Shown here: one piece after another, positions 54,238 through 63,915 of the stretch | Layout: every line of letters begins with the position of its first letter | Numbering within the stretch: position 1 is the first letter of the stretch | Source: Burkholderia sp. H160 | GTDB taxonomy: Bacteria > Pseudomonadota > Gammaproteobacteria > Burkholderiales > Burkholderiaceae | Assembly (NCBI GenBank): GCA_000173575.1 | Contig: ABYL01000014.1 | Location: forward strand, 24,695 to 88,694 | Length of the DNA stretch: 64,000 nucleotides | Direction: 5' to 3' | The notes under the pieces: model-generated | Database searches by the model: none | The model's input: only the letters and a program-made list of their open reading frames with translations | What the model was told of the DNA's origin: nothing | Made by a program: the position numbers and the translations under genes

Positions 54238-54822
54238 ATGACACTTTCCGACCAGGCGCTCGCGCAGCTCTTTCGCGACGCGCGCACACACAACGGCTGG
54301 CAAAACAAGCCGATCGACGACACCGTGCTGCGCGAGCTGATGGAGCTCGTCCTGCTCGGCCCGACCTCGGCCAATTCGAGCCCGGGGCGCTTCGTGTTCG
54401 TCAAGACGCCGGAGGGCAAGGAAAAGCTGCGCCCGGCGATGTCGCCAGGCAATCTCGAGAAAACGATGGCGGCGCCGGTGACGGTGATCGTCGGCATGGA
54501 CATGGCGTTCTATGAGCATCTGCCGAAACTCTTTCCCCATGTCGATGCGCGCAGCTGGTTCGTCGGCAACGAGCGGTTCATCGCGGACACGGCGTTTCGC
54601 AATTCGACGCTGCAAGGCGGCTATCTGATTCTTGCCGCGCGTGCACTCGGTCTCGACACCGGCCCGATGTCGGGCTTCGATCAGGCCAAGGTCGACGAAG
54701 CGTTCTTTGCGGGCACGACGGTGAAGTCGAACTTCCTGATCAATCTTGGTTACGGCGATCCGTCGAAGCTGTTTGCGCGCAGCCCGCGTTTTTCGTTCGA
54801 CGAAGCGGCGCGCATAGTGTGA
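54238..54822 (+). CDS. Malonic semialdehyde reductase-like nitroreductase (RutE/HadB)
   Basis: A 194-residue FMN-dependent nitroreductase-fold enzyme. GGAGGAATT precedes the ATG at 54238, while the open frame extends 32 codons upstream. Motifs such as [19 protein letters not shown] and [16 protein letters not shown] are characteristic of the RutE/HadB group. RutE reduces malonic semialdehyde to 3-hydroxypropionate in uracil breakdown. No other rut genes are present, so the physiological role is uncertain. Confidence 0.9.
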   Translation: MTLSDQALAQLFRDARTHNGWQNKPIDDTVLRELMELVLLGPTSANSSPGRFVFVKTPEGKEKLRPAMSPGNLEKTMAAPVTVIVGMDMAFYEHLPKLFPHVDARSWFVGNERFIADTAFRNSTLQGGYLILAARALGLDTGPMSGFDQAKVDEAFFAGTTVKSNFLINLGYGDPSKLFARSPRFSFDEAARIV

Positions 54823-54881
54823 CGGTGCGTTGATGATGGATGGCGCGGCGGATGTCGCGCGACGCGTTCGATGAAATCGCG

Positions 54882-55229
54882 TCAGGTCAGCACCGCGATA
54901 TAAAACACCACAGTGCCGATCAGCGCGCCGATGAAGCAGAAACCCTCGTCGGCATCGTCGCCATTGGAGCGCAACCACGCGCCGACCGCGCCGAACAGGC
55001 CCGCGATGCCGAGCGCGACGCTCACCATGACGACGTCGAAGAGCGCGCTTTTGCCGAGTTCGGAAAAATCGACACCGCGCACGCCGACGTAGAGCGCAAT
55101 CGCCATCAGCGAGATACCGACGAGCGGCAACATCACATGGCTGCCCTCGTACCCGACGTGATGCTCATGATGAACATGATTCACGTCGTGTGCGTGATGC
55201 CACAGGTGGCCCGATTTGAGCAATTTCAT
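54882..55229 (-). CDS. His-rich small membrane protein
   Basis: A 115-residue protein with GGGAGG upstream of the ATG at 55229. Residues 8-31 are very rich in His (HLWHHAHDVNHVHHEHH and on). About three transmembrane helices follow. I do not recognise a family. The His cluster at a membrane surface suggests metal binding or a flexible tether, which is a guess. Confidence 0.75.
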   Translation of the reverse strand: MKLLKSGHLWHHAHDVNHVHHEHHVGYEGSHVMLPLVGISLMAIALYVGVRGVDFSELGKSALFDVVMVSVALGIAGLFGAVGAWLRSNGDDADEGFCFIGALIGTVVFYIAVLT

Positions 55230-55605
55230 GATGTGCCTCCCCCGCCCGATGTTTCCCGGCGACAGAACCCGTTCTGGCCGAACCGCCGCTGCGCTGGCCC
55301 CGGCAACGATCTGGTCTGTTTTAAGCATACTCCAGACACGAAAACAACTCAAAGCCCATTTAATTCGCTTGCATAGGCATTGAAGTGCGTGGCGCGGGGC
55401 TGCTGTAACCATGCTTTAAGCACAGATCGCGCCTGCGTCCGCGAACCCCGTCGTGACAAGTTCGGATGTCTTCTGGCGACGTGGTGTGCGGTGCGGGAGC
55501 ACGAATTTTGCGGTCACAGCAGGTGAACGAACATGTCGGTAGAATGAATCGCCGCGCTGTCGCCGATGTCGGCCCTTCGGCCCCCTTCCCGCCCCGCTCC
55601 TCCTT
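55230..55605. other. Intergenic region, divergent promoters
   Basis: These 376 bases separate the divergent His-rich protein and metallophosphoesterase genes. No reading frame with family resemblance and no clear operator or terminator was seen. Confidence 0.4.
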
Positions 55606-56769
55606 ATGCGTCGCTCATCGTTTTTTGTCCGCTTCATCCTGATTGGCATCCTGCTGCATGTCTATGTCGGCTTGCGCCTGATTCCCGACATGCCGATCGA
55701 CGCCGCTGGCCGCGGGCTGTGCGTGCTGTGGCTCGTGCTGTCGGTCTACCTGATCCCGGTCGGCATGATGGCGCGCAGCTTCAAGCGTCAGCCGCTCGGT
55801 GACCGGCTCGCGTGGGTCGGCCTGCTCGCGTTGGGCTTCTTCTCTTCGCTGCTGGTGCTGACGTTCGCGCGCGACCTCGTGCTGGCGTCGCTGCTGACGA
55901 TCGACGCGATCTGGCCGAACACGCTCACGATCGCACATTGGCGCACTGGCTCGGCGGCCGCGGTGCCGCTGCTCGCGCTGCTGTCTACGCTGATCGGTCT
56001 GTTCAACGCGCGCCGTCGCGCGCGCGTCGTCACGATCGAAGTGCCGATCGACGATCTGCCTGCCGCCCTCGAAGGCTTCACGATCGTGCAGATCAGCGAC
56101 ATCCACGTCGGCCCAACGATCAAGGGCCGCTACGTCGATGCGATCGTCGACGCGGTGAACCGGCTGAAGCCGGATCTGATCGCGGTGACGGGCGATGTCG
56201 TCGATGGCAGCGTGCCGCAGCTAAGCCGGCACACGCAGCCGCTATCGCGACTCGCCGCGCGGCACGGCGCGTTTCTCGTGACCGGCAACCACGAGTACTA
56301 CTCCGGAGCGAACTCGTGGATTGCCGAATTCCGCCGACTCGGCTTGCGGGTGCTGCTCAATGAACACGTCATCGTCGATCATGACGGCGCGCGTGCGGTG
56401 ATCGCCGGCGTCACCGACTACTCGGCCGGTCATCACGACCCAGCGCATCGCAGCGACCCGGTCGCGGCGCTCGCGGGCGCGCCGGGCGACGTGCTGATCA
56501 GGGTGCTGCTCGCGCACCAGCCACGCTCGGCCGAAGCGGCTGCGGCGGCCGGGTTCACGCTGCAACTGTCGGGTCATACGCACGGCGGCCAGTTCTTTCC
56601 GTGGAATTTCTTCGTGCGCCTGCAACAGCCGTTTACGGCAGGGCTCGCGCGCCTTAACGGGTTATGGGTTTATACGAGTCGGGGCACAGGCTATTGGGGA
56701 CCGCCGAAGCGACTCGGTGCGCCTTCGGAAATCACGCGGTTGAGACTTGTTCCTGGAGAGCCGGATTGA
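55606..56769 (+). CDS. Metallophosphoesterase, membrane-anchored
   Basis: A 387-residue protein with four N-terminal transmembrane helices (residues 1-130) and a C-terminal calcineurin-like phosphoesterase domain. Metal-binding motifs are in the usual order: ISDIHVG, TGDVVDGS, GNHEYY, a His in LLAHQP, and SGHTHGGQF. It resembles YaeI-type enzymes, some of which act on lipid phosphates. The active site would face one side of the inner membrane. Substrate unknown. Confidence 0.9.
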   Translation: MRRSSFFVRFILIGILLHVYVGLRLIPDMPIDAAGRGLCVLWLVLSVYLIPVGMMARSFKRQPLGDRLAWVGLLALGFFSSLLVLTFARDLVLASLLTIDAIWPNTLTIAHWRTGSAAAVPLLALLSTLIGLFNARRRARVVTIEVPIDDLPAALEGFTIVQISDIHVGPTIKGRYVDAIVDAVNRLKPDLIAVTGDVVDGSVPQLSRHTQPLSRLAARHGAFLVTGNHEYYSGANSWIAEFRRLGLRVLLNEHVIVDHDGARAVIAGVTDYSAGHHDPAHRSDPVAALAGAPGDVLIRVLLAHQPRSAEAAAAAGFTLQLSGHTHGGQFFPWNFFVRLQQPFTAGLARLNGLWVYTSRGTGYWGPPKRLGAPSEITRLRLVPGEPD

Positions 56770-57193
56770 ACTCTACGTTCGGAGTCCGCATTAACTCGCT
56801 GCGGCTTGACTAATCTTTGCGCACCCCCCTAAAATTCGCGCAATTCTTTTAACCGGAATCACGATCTTGGACAGTAGCTGTTGTACCAGCCGAGAATCGA
56901 TTTGCCCGCTCGTCTGAGCGGCAGGATCTCCGCGTCAGTCTTCCCTGTCGCCGTCCTGCCCTCGGGCTCGATGGCGCACGTCGTTCTCATTTCATTCTCA
57001 TTCGCGTACTGTCGGTGAAGCGCAGCGTGGCTCGATGCCATGCCGATGCCGCACGCTCCGGGCACAGGTGCGCGCGCGTATTTATCCGCTCACGCCCGCG
57101 CGCACGCTTTTTGCCGTGCACGAGGTAGACGGCGTGGCGTTGTCACGCGTAGGCTTCACACTGCGGCAGCACGCACCCCAACCTTTCTGAACG
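56770..57193. other. Intergenic region upstream of the MgtC-like gene
   Basis: These 424 bases hold no gene that I can support. I looked for an Mg2+-sensing leader of the ykoK/M-box type, since MgtC-like genes can have one, and did not recognise its conserved segments. Confidence 0.35.
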
Positions 57194-57901
57194 ATGACAC
57201 TCGAATTCTTCCTGCGGCTTCTCACCGCTTTTGGCTGCGGCGTCGCAATCGGCCTCGAACGGCAAATGCGCCAGCGTACTGCCGGCCTGCGGACCATCAC
57301 GCTTGTCGCGAGTGGCGCCTGCCTGTTCGTCACGCTTGGCGTGCTGACCGGCAACGGCATCAGCGGCATCACGCAGATCGCCGCGTATGTGGTGTCCGGC
57401 GTCGGCTTTCTCGGCGGCGGCGTCATCATGCGCGACAAAGGTTCGATTCAGGGGATCAACACCGCGGCGACGCTGTGGTGCTCGGCGGCCGTCGGCGTGT
57501 TGAGCGGCGCGGGACATTACGGACCGGCGTTCGCGGGCACCGCGGTCGTGCTGCTGACCAACACCGTGCTGCGCGAAGTGAGCCAGATGATCAATTCGAC
57601 GCCGGTTTCAAACGCCGACATCGTCCGCGAATACGTGCTGATGATCGTCTGCCGCGAAGCCGACGAGATCCACATTCGCACCGCGATTTCGAACTCGATG
57701 TACTCGGCGCCGCTGTCGTTCCAGAGCCTGACGAGCGAAGATGTCGAGGACGACCCGGCGCGCATTCGCGTAACGGCGACGCTGAAGATGCATCCGAAGG
57801 ATCAATCGAAGCTCGAACAGATGGCGAGTCGCCTGAGCATGGAAAAAAGCGTGTCCAGCGTCAGTTGGACCGCGCGAGAAGTCGAGCCGACGCCCGAGTG
57901 A
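57194..57901 (+). CDS. MgtC/SapB-family membrane protein
   Basis: A 235-residue membrane protein. The N-terminal MgtC domain has about four or five helices with the family patterns GVAIGLERQMRQRTAGLRT, VVSGVGFLGGGVIMRDK and GINTAATLWCSAAVGVLSG. The C-terminal 90 residues form a soluble ACT-like domain. MgtC proteins help bacteria survive in low Mg2+ and inside hosts, acting on the F-type ATP synthase in Salmonella. Whether that applies here is unknown. Confidence 0.92.
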   Translation: MTLEFFLRLLTAFGCGVAIGLERQMRQRTAGLRTITLVASGACLFVTLGVLTGNGISGITQIAAYVVSGVGFLGGGVIMRDKGSIQGINTAATLWCSAAVGVLSGAGHYGPAFAGTAVVLLTNTVLREVSQMINSTPVSNADIVREYVLMIVCREADEIHIRTAISNSMYSAPLSFQSLTSEDVEDDPARIRVTATLKMHPKDQSKLEQMASRLSMEKSVSSVSWTAREVEPTPE

Positions 57902-58063
57902 AGCGCGGCGCGCAAGTTCCCTTTATCCGGGCGCATCGTCTACACTTAGCTTGCAGCAGATTCAGATAATGTTAATTCCGCGTCCTGAACATGGACTGTC
58001 CCATAAGCTTCGACTAAGCTCTGTCACCGTGATTTTTTCACACTCAACCAGGGAGTCTCGAAT

Positions 58064-58318
58064 ATGGAACACGGCATCATTGCATGGATCATCATCGGCG
58101 CGATTGCGGGCTGGCTCGCGGGCGTCCTGGTCAAGGGCGGCGGCTTCGGCCTGATCGTCGACATCATCGTCGGGATCGTCGGCGCGTTCATTGGCGGCTG
58201 GCTCGCCGGCCTACTGCATATCTCGCTCGGCAGCGGCTTTATCGGCTCGATCATCACCGCGGTGATCGGCGCGGTCATTCTGCTGTTTGTTATCCGGCTC
58301 GTGCGACGAGGTTCCTGA
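58064..58318 (+). CDS. GlsB/YeaQ/YmgE-family stress membrane protein
   Basis: An 84-residue integral membrane protein with three helices. Gly-rich segments IIIGAIAGWLAGVLVKGGGFG and VGIVGAFIGGWLAGLL identify the transglycosylase-associated/GlsB family. AGGGAG lies about 10 bases upstream. Members are general stress proteins with no known activity. A strong terminator follows 20 bases after the stop. Confidence 0.92.
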   Translation: MEHGIIAWIIIGAIAGWLAGVLVKGGGFGLIVDIIVGIVGAFIGGWLAGLLHISLGSGFIGSIITAVIGAVILLFVIRLVRRGS

Positions 58319-58338
58319 GCACGGCATCCGATGTCGTG

Positions 58339-58373
58339 AAGCGCCAGCAGGCTTGTGCCGCTGGCGCTTTTTT
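58339..58373 (+). terminator. Rho-independent terminator after the GlsB-like gene
   Basis: An 8-bp perfect stem (GCGCCAGC and GCTGGCGC, preceded by AA) with an 11-base loop is followed by six T residues. The paired AA and T-run extend the stem. Confidence 0.9.
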
Positions 58374-58421
58374 CTTGCCTGTTTCTTCTGCTTTTATCGC
58401 GGCAGTTGCGGCCCTGGCGGA

Positions 58422-59921
58422 TCAGGCGGGCAGCATCGACCCAGTATCGCGCAGCCGCGTGTGCCATGCGAATGCCTGCTCGATGCAGTGCGGCGTCTGC
58501 CCTCCCCAGCGCAACGCATCCCGGTAGTAGTCGCGCAGCAGTTCGCGAAACCGCGGATGCGCGCAATGCTCGATGATCAGCGTGGCACGTTCGCGCGGCG
58601 CGAGGCCGCGCAGATCGGCGAGACCCTGCTCGGTCACGACGACATCCACGTCGTGTTCGTTGTGATCGCAATGCGGCACCATCGGCACGATGCTCGAAAT
58701 GCGGCCGTCCTTCGCTGTCGACTTGCTCGCGAACACCGCGCACGACGCATTGCGCGCAAAGTCACCCGAGCCGCCGATCCCATTCATCATATGCGTGCCG
58801 CCCACATGCGTCGAATTGACGTTGCCGTAGATATCGAATTCGAGCGCGGTATTGAGTGCGATCAGACCGAGCCGGCGAATCACCTCGGGATGGTTGCTGA
58901 CTTCCTGCGGACGCAGCACGAGCCGGTCGCGATATCGCTCGATTTCGCCGAATACCTGTGCCTGCCGCGCGGCCGACAACGTGATCGACGCCCCGGACGC
59001 GAACGCGACCTTACCGGCATCCATCAGATCGAACGTCGAATCCTGCAGGACTTCTGAATAAATCTCGAACACATCGAAAGGTGAATCGACGAAGCCTGCC
59101 AGCACCGCGTTGGCGATCGTGCCGATGCCCGCCTGCAGCGGCGGCAACTGCTTCGGCATGCGGCCGCGCGTCACTTCATGCTGAAAGAACTCGATCAGAT
59201 GAGCGGCAATCGCTGCGGTTTCGCGATCCGAGGGCAGCGCTGTTGACGGGCTGTCGGCCATGTCGGTGATCACGATCGCGGCGATTTTATCCGGCGAAAT
59301 CTCGATAGCGGGCGTACCGACGCGGTCCTGCGCCCGCACGATCGGCAATGGCTTGCGATGCGGCCGGCGACCCGGAATCCAGATGTCGTGCAAGCCTTCG
59401 AGCGCGAGCGGCTGCGCAAGGTTGATTTCGACGATGACCTTGTCCGCGAGAATCGCGAAGCTCGCCGAATTGCCGACCGACGTTGTCGGCACGATGCCAC
59501 CGCTCTCCGTGATCGCAGCCGCTTCGATGATCGCGACATCGAGCTTGCCGAGCTGGTTCGCGCGTAGCATCTCGACCGTCTCGGACAGATGCTGATCGAC
59601 GAACATCACTTCGCCTCGATTGATTGCGTCGCGCAGCGTCTTGTCCACCTGAAACGGCAGACGACGCGCGAGCACATGCGCTTCGGTCAGCATGCGATCA
59701 ACGTCATGGCCGAGCGAGGCGCCTGTCATCAACGTGATGCGCAGCGGCTCTCCCTGCTGGCGAGCACGCTCGGCGAGCGCGACCGGTACGGCCTTCGCGT
59801 CGCCCGCGCGCGTAAAGCCGCTTGCGCCAATGCGCATGCCGTCGTGAATCAGGAGCGCCGCGTCGGCGGCCGTGGTGATTTTTCCGCGCAGCGCGGCGCA
59901 GCAAATGCGGTCTTCGTACAT
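58422..59921 (-). CDS. Acetyl-CoA hydrolase/transferase (succinate/acetate CoA-transferase type)
   Basis: A 499-residue class I CoA-transferase. N-terminal GMRIGASGFTRAGDAKAVP and the C-terminal VNSTHVGGTHMMNGIGGSGD and VVTEQGLADLRGLAPRERA are typical of the acetyl-CoA hydrolase/succinyl-CoA:acetate transferase family. The start at 59921 (MYEDRICC) matches the family; an ATG six codons upstream at 59939 is also possible. It probably handles acetate and other acyl-CoAs, and could use acetate released by malonate decarboxylase, which is speculation. Confidence 0.92.
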   Translation of the reverse strand: MYEDRICCAALRGKITTAADAALLIHDGMRIGASGFTRAGDAKAVPVALAERARQQGEPLRITLMTGASLGHDVDRMLTEAHVLARRLPFQVDKTLRDAINRGEVMFVDQHLSETVEMLRANQLGKLDVAIIEAAAITESGGIVPTTSVGNSASFAILADKVIVEINLAQPLALEGLHDIWIPGRRPHRKPLPIVRAQDRVGTPAIEISPDKIAAIVITDMADSPSTALPSDRETAAIAAHLIEFFQHEVTRGRMPKQLPPLQAGIGTIANAVLAGFVDSPFDVFEIYSEVLQDSTFDLMDAGKVAFASGASITLSAARQAQVFGEIERYRDRLVLRPQEVSNHPEVIRRLGLIALNTALEFDIYGNVNSTHVGGTHMMNGIGGSGDFARNASCAVFASKSTAKDGRISSIVPMVPHCDHNEHDVDVVVTEQGLADLRGLAPRERATLIIEHCAHPRFRELLRDYYRDALRWGGQTPHCIEQAFAWHTRLRDTGSMLPA

Positions 59922-60093
59922 GAAAGGGAGTCTCTCCATTGTCGCCAGCTCCGTCTACTGGTGCGCACGTCTGCGGTGTGCTTCGCTCAATAGGCGGGTG
60001 CCGCACCCGTCGCGGCGTCTCGATCGGACGGCGTCGCGAGCAGGTGTTGGGTCGCTTGACGTGGTCAGCGACAGGTTTTGCGCGTGTTGCAGC

Positions 60094-60312
60094 TTAGCTG
60101 CCGAAAAAGATGTTGCAGAAGCTCATCGGACCAACGCAGTCGGCGGCTTTCGCTTTCGGTGCTTCCACATGCTTGCGCGCGGCAACGTTATCGGCGCGCT
60201 GGCTATCTGCTTGCGCAACCTGTTGCTCGAGCGCGGCCGGCGCCGTTTGTGCATGGGAGGCGGCAGCGGTGGACAAAGAACAGGCAATCAGGACCATCTT
60301 CAACACTTTCAT
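60094..60312 (-). CDS. Small secreted protein
   Basis: A 72-residue exported protein. The ATG at 60312 has GGAG 6 bases upstream; a GTG one codon earlier is possible. The signal peptide is MKVLKMVLIACSLSTAAAS, ending near SHA-QT. The mature part is Ala-, Gln- and Lys-rich and ends in two close cysteines (DCVGPMSFCNIFFGS). No family is recognised. Confidence 0.65.
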   Translation of the reverse strand: MKVLKMVLIACSLSTAAASHAQTAPAALEQQVAQADSQRADNVAARKHVEAPKAKAADCVGPMSFCNIFFGS

Positions 60313-60411
60313 CACATTCTCCAGGACTTACGACTACTGCGACGATGACTGCGAGGCAGTGACGAAACTATATGACCGCCACCTACGTGGATATACGGGG
60401 CCGCCTGGAAG

Positions 60412-60438
60412 GGATCTTTCCATCCGGCAGAAAGATCC
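60412..60438. repeat. Perfect 9-bp inverted repeat
   Basis: GGATCTTTC and GAAAGATCC flank nine bases, 12 bp beyond the end of the FUSC gene and 100 bp upstream of the small secreted gene. No T-run follows on either strand, so it is more likely an operator or processing hairpin than a terminator. Confidence 0.5.
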
Positions 60439-60450
60439 GCGAAGCATTGC

Positions 60451-62664
60451 TCAGCGCGGATTGAACGGCGCGTCCTTGTCCAGCAACGCGGTACGAATGA
60501 AGTGCAGACTGCTCAGGATGCGCTGTAGATCGTGATGTCGATCGCGATCCGCATACACCGCTTGCAGCATGTCTTGCGCGATCCAGGTTGCCGAGCGCAC
60601 GGCGACGAGTGCGCGTTCGAGCGCACGCGGATCAGGGCGTTCGAAGAGCCGCGCGAGATCGTCGCAGGTGTGTTCGAGCGCGCTGCGCCAACGCGGCTGA
60701 AGGTTGTCCGCATAGTCGGCGCGTGCCGCTTCGTTGCGCAGATCTATGACTGCGTGACCTACTTCGATCGTCGCGAGCATCCAGCGTAGTGCGTCGCGCC
60801 GTCGTCGTGAACGGTGCGTTAACAGCACGCGCAGTTGCGAAGTGAGATCGTGCGTGCTCGACTGGAAACGTCGATTGAGACCAGGCAGCTCGTCCTTGCA
60901 TGCCGACACCGCTTGCGCTCGCAGGTCGACCATGATCCGAGCGATGAGCCAGCGCATATCAGCGGGAAAGACCACCGCGAAAACAAGGGCCGCGAGCAGC
61001 ATCGCCGCAGTCAGCGCGATGCCGTTGTTGATCAGCAGATCGGGCACATAACTGATGACGTTGTCCGGCCCCGCAAGCAGACAAAAGAACACCGAAAAGC
61101 CGATGCCATAGCCTGCCGCGCCGCGACGCGTCGCGATGAATGCGCCGAGCGCGAGTACCGGAGCGAGTGCCGTGCAGAGCAACGGGAAGCCATCGATGGT
61201 CGGATACACGTAGCACATGAACACGTAGCCGGTCAGCGTCGCGAGCACGGCGCCGAGCGCCATCTGGATGGCCATTCTGGCGGCGCTTGGAGCGGTGGAC
61301 GTCAACGCGCAGACCAGCGTCGCGCCAATCACGGCGAGGCCGCCGCTCGGCCAGTTGGTCGCGATCCAGAACGAAGCGGCGATCCCGATGACGACCGCCG
61401 AGCGAAGGAACGTGAACAATACGACGAAGTGGTTTGTGCGGCTTACCGGTCTGCGTATGCGGTGGCTTTTATGCGGACTTGAGCTGCGTCGTACGCTTTG
61501 CTGACGGCTTTCTCTTCTTCGCCACAGTGATGCATAGGTATCCGAATACTTGATCCATTCGCCGAGAAAGCGATACAGCAATTCGGCTGCCGTGTCGAAG
61601 TCTGCAAGCGATTCCGCGGACGCGGCTTCGAGCGGCCGCCTGGTCTCGCGCACTCGGCGTGGCAGGTTCGCTTGAAAGAGGCGCAAGTCGGCGGCTACGC
61701 GCGATGCGTCGACAGCTGCTCCTGCTTGCACTTCGAACAGGGCTCCCAGTTGGTCGAAGTACGGCGCGATCGCCGCGAGTATCGATGCAGCACGACTCGC
61801 GCGCAACCGTTTGAGCAACTGATGCAGCGCATGCAGACGCGCGCACGCATCCATGAATTCGCTGTTCAGACGAGCAAGATGCGCACTGCGCGAACGCATC
61901 ACCGGATCTTCGAATGCAACAAACGTACGCGTTGCTTCGAAGCCGGCGATTTCATCGACGAATTCCGCGAAACGTCGCTCGAACTGATTGCGTTCGAGCT
62001 CGCGTGAGAGCACGTCGACAGCGAATGCAGTAAAATTCGCGTACCTAATCTCAAGGCTACGTCGTAGCGCAAGACTCGAGCGCTGCGGCAGCAGCAACGC
62101 GCTGATGGCGCTCGAACACACGATACCGACCGCCACTTCCGCCGCGCGCGTGAGCGCCGCGAGGAACAGCCCTTGAGGCGCCATCACGTTCGGAATGCCG
62201 ATCAGCGCGGCGGTGTAACCCGCGAGCACAAAACCGTACCACCTGAAATGCCGATACCGGACCGCCGCAGCAATACAGGCGCTCACCCAGACGATCATAC
62301 CGAGCATGTACAGTTCGGGCTGCTGAGCGAACAGCCCGCCGAGCACGAGTGCGGTCACGGTCCCAACTGCCGTTCCGAGAATCCGGTAGAAGCTCTTCGC
62401 GAGCACCATGCCGCTGAACGGTTGCATCAACACGAAGACCGTGGTCACCGCAATGCGCGGCTGCGCAAGATCGAGCAGCATCGCGATTCCCAGCGCCAGC
62501 AGACCCGCGGTGACCGTTTTCAGCAGATGCAGCCAGATGAGCCCGTCGCTGCCGGCCCAGTCGCGCACGGCCCGATTGAGCACCGGTCGACTGAGTCGCC
62601 GCCGCATAAAACCGCGTGGACTGCAGAACTCCGCCGACGGCTTGATCGCTTGATCGCGTTTCAT
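60451..62664 (-). CDS. FUSC-family (AaeB-like) inner-membrane exporter
   Basis: A long membrane protein of about 737 residues. Two blocks of about six helices each (residues 40-180 and 400-540) flank and precede soluble domains, as in the FUSC/AaeB family of aromatic acid efflux pumps. Motifs include MQPFSGMVLAKSFYRILGT in the first block. The start is uncertain: ATGs at 62664 and 62607 and an open frame to 62766 all lack a good ribosome binding site. It is divergent from a LysR-type gene, the usual AaeR-like arrangement, but no AaeA (membrane fusion) gene is adjacent. Confidence 0.88.
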   Translation of the reverse strand: MKRDQAIKPSAEFCSPRGFMRRRLSRPVLNRAVRDWAGSDGLIWLHLLKTVTAGLLALGIAMLLDLAQPRIAVTTVFVLMQPFSGMVLAKSFYRILGTAVGTVTALVLGGLFAQQPELYMLGMIVWVSACIAAAVRYRHFRWYGFVLAGYTAALIGIPNVMAPQGLFLAALTRAAEVAVGIVCSSAISALLLPQRSSLALRRSLEIRYANFTAFAVDVLSRELERNQFERRFAEFVDEIAGFEATRTFVAFEDPVMRSRSAHLARLNSEFMDACARLHALHQLLKRLRASRAASILAAIAPYFDQLGALFEVQAGAAVDASRVAADLRLFQANLPRRVRETRRPLEAASAESLADFDTAAELLYRFLGEWIKYSDTYASLWRRRESRQQSVRRSSSPHKSHRIRRPVSRTNHFVVLFTFLRSAVVIGIAASFWIATNWPSGGLAVIGATLVCALTSTAPSAARMAIQMALGAVLATLTGYVFMCYVYPTIDGFPLLCTALAPVLALGAFIATRRGAAGYGIGFSVFFCLLAGPDNVISYVPDLLINNGIALTAAMLLAALVFAVVFPADMRWLIARIMVDLRAQAVSACKDELPGLNRRFQSSTHDLTSQLRVLLTHRSRRRRDALRWMLATIEVGHAVIDLRNEAARADYADNLQPRWRSALEHTCDDLARLFERPDPRALERALVAVRSATWIAQDMLQAVYADRDRHHDLQRILSSLHFIRTALLDKDAPFNPR

Positions 62665-62863
62665 CTGAAAACAGGGCGCCCCGGTTGGTCGCTGAAAGAG
62701 CCTCCGGGCATAGTCGGTGACACCGGCAGGCGAGGCGCCGATTGTAGGAGTCAGCGATACGCGCATTAAGACGATGGGTGCAGAACATCTGTTCCAGAAC
62801 GGACAACAATAGGTTTCTCAGACGGGCGGAAAATATGCCCTCGGTCATGAAACAGAAGGTTTG

Positions 62864-63859
62864 ATGGACACGCTACAAAATATGCGAGTGTTCGTGCGTG
62901 TGGTTGAAGCTGGTAGCTTCACTGCGGCGGCGCAATCGCTCAATTCAACGACCGGCGCGATGTCTCGCGCGGTTTCGGAACTCGAAGCGCATCTGCGCAC
63001 ACGCCTGCTGAATCGCTCGACGCGGCGGCTGGCGCTGACCACCGCCGGCGAGCGCTATCTGAAGCGATCGCAGCAGATCCTCGCGGATGTCGATATTGCG
63101 GAAGAAGAAGCCAGTTGCGCGCACGAACGGCCGACGGGCGCGCTGCGCATGCACAGCTTTGCGAGCATCGGCCAGCACTACGTTCTGCCAGCCATTTCGC
63201 GTTATCGCGCGCTCTATCCGGATGTGACCATCGAATTGACGCTGTCGCAGCGTATGCCCGATCTGTTCGAGGGCAGTGCCGATGTGGCGGTGATCGGCGC
63301 GTCGATGCTGCCGAATTCGGACCTTATATCGTTTCCGCTGGGGACGACGTTCAGCATCCTGTGCGCATCGCCGGCCTACGTGCGCGCGCATGGCGCGCCG
63401 AAAAAACCGGCTGACCTCGCGCATCACGAATGTCTGATCCTGCATACGCCGGCGTTCCCGCCACACGAATGGACGCTCGACGGCCCGAACGGCAGTGAGC
63501 TGATGGAAGTCGACGGGCCGGTGCATGTGAACATCGCGGAATCATTGATCGTGGCAATCCGCGAGGGTATGGGCATCGGCATGGTGCCGCTTTATGCGGC
63601 CATTTCTGGACTGCGCGATGGCACGCTGGTGCGCGTGTTGCCGGACTATACGCTGCAGAGGACGACTGTTTATGCGCTATATCCGTCGCGCAAGTTCATC
63701 GATGCAAAGACGCGTACCTGGGTTGAATTCCTGCGCTCACATCTGCCGGAGGTTATTGCGCGCGACGAAGCATTGCTTGCTGAGGTCGGGCGAATGGGAT
63801 CGGTAGATAGTCCGGTGCAGGTCGAGGTTAGCTTTGGACTTGGGGGTGCTACGGAGTAG
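62864..63859 (+). CDS. LysR-family regulator divergent from the FUSC exporter
   Basis: A 331-residue LysR-type regulator of the CrgA/AaeR-like branch. The helix-turn-helix is at residues 15-40 (GSFTAAAQSLNSTTGAMSRAVSELE), followed by a LysR substrate-binding domain with VAVIGASMLPNSDLISFPLG. AGAAGG precedes the ATG at 62864; a TTG one codon upstream is less likely. It probably controls the divergent exporter in response to an aromatic acid or similar compound. Confidence 0.92.
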   Translation: MDTLQNMRVFVRVVEAGSFTAAAQSLNSTTGAMSRAVSELEAHLRTRLLNRSTRRLALTTAGERYLKRSQQILADVDIAEEEASCAHERPTGALRMHSFASIGQHYVLPAISRYRALYPDVTIELTLSQRMPDLFEGSADVAVIGASMLPNSDLISFPLGTTFSILCASPAYVRAHGAPKKPADLAHHECLILHTPAFPPHEWTLDGPNGSELMEVDGPVHVNIAESLIVAIREGMGIGMVPLYAAISGLRDGTLVRVLPDYTLQRTTVYALYPSRKFIDAKTRTWVEFLRSHLPEVIARDEALLAEVGRMGSVDSPVQVEVSFGLGGATE

Positions 63860-63876
63860 CGGTCCGAAGGGGCTCG

Positions 63877-63915
63877 ACGCTTGTTTAAGCGCAGATCGTA
63901 TGCGCAAACAAGCGT
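63877..63915. repeat. Long imperfect hairpin after the LysR gene
   Basis: Outer arms ACGCTTGTTT and AAACAAGCGT pair perfectly over 10 bp. After a 2-base bulge, GCGCA pairs with TGCGC around a 7-base loop. It starts 17 bases after the stop codon. It lacks a T-run, so it may stabilise the message end or be a Rho-linked terminator. The remaining bases to 64000 show nothing. Confidence 0.5.

Noticed and set aside
56770-57193. Possible magnesium riboswitch ahead of the MgtC-like gene
   Set aside because: None of the conserved M-box segments could be recognised by eye; a covariance-model search would be needed to revive it.
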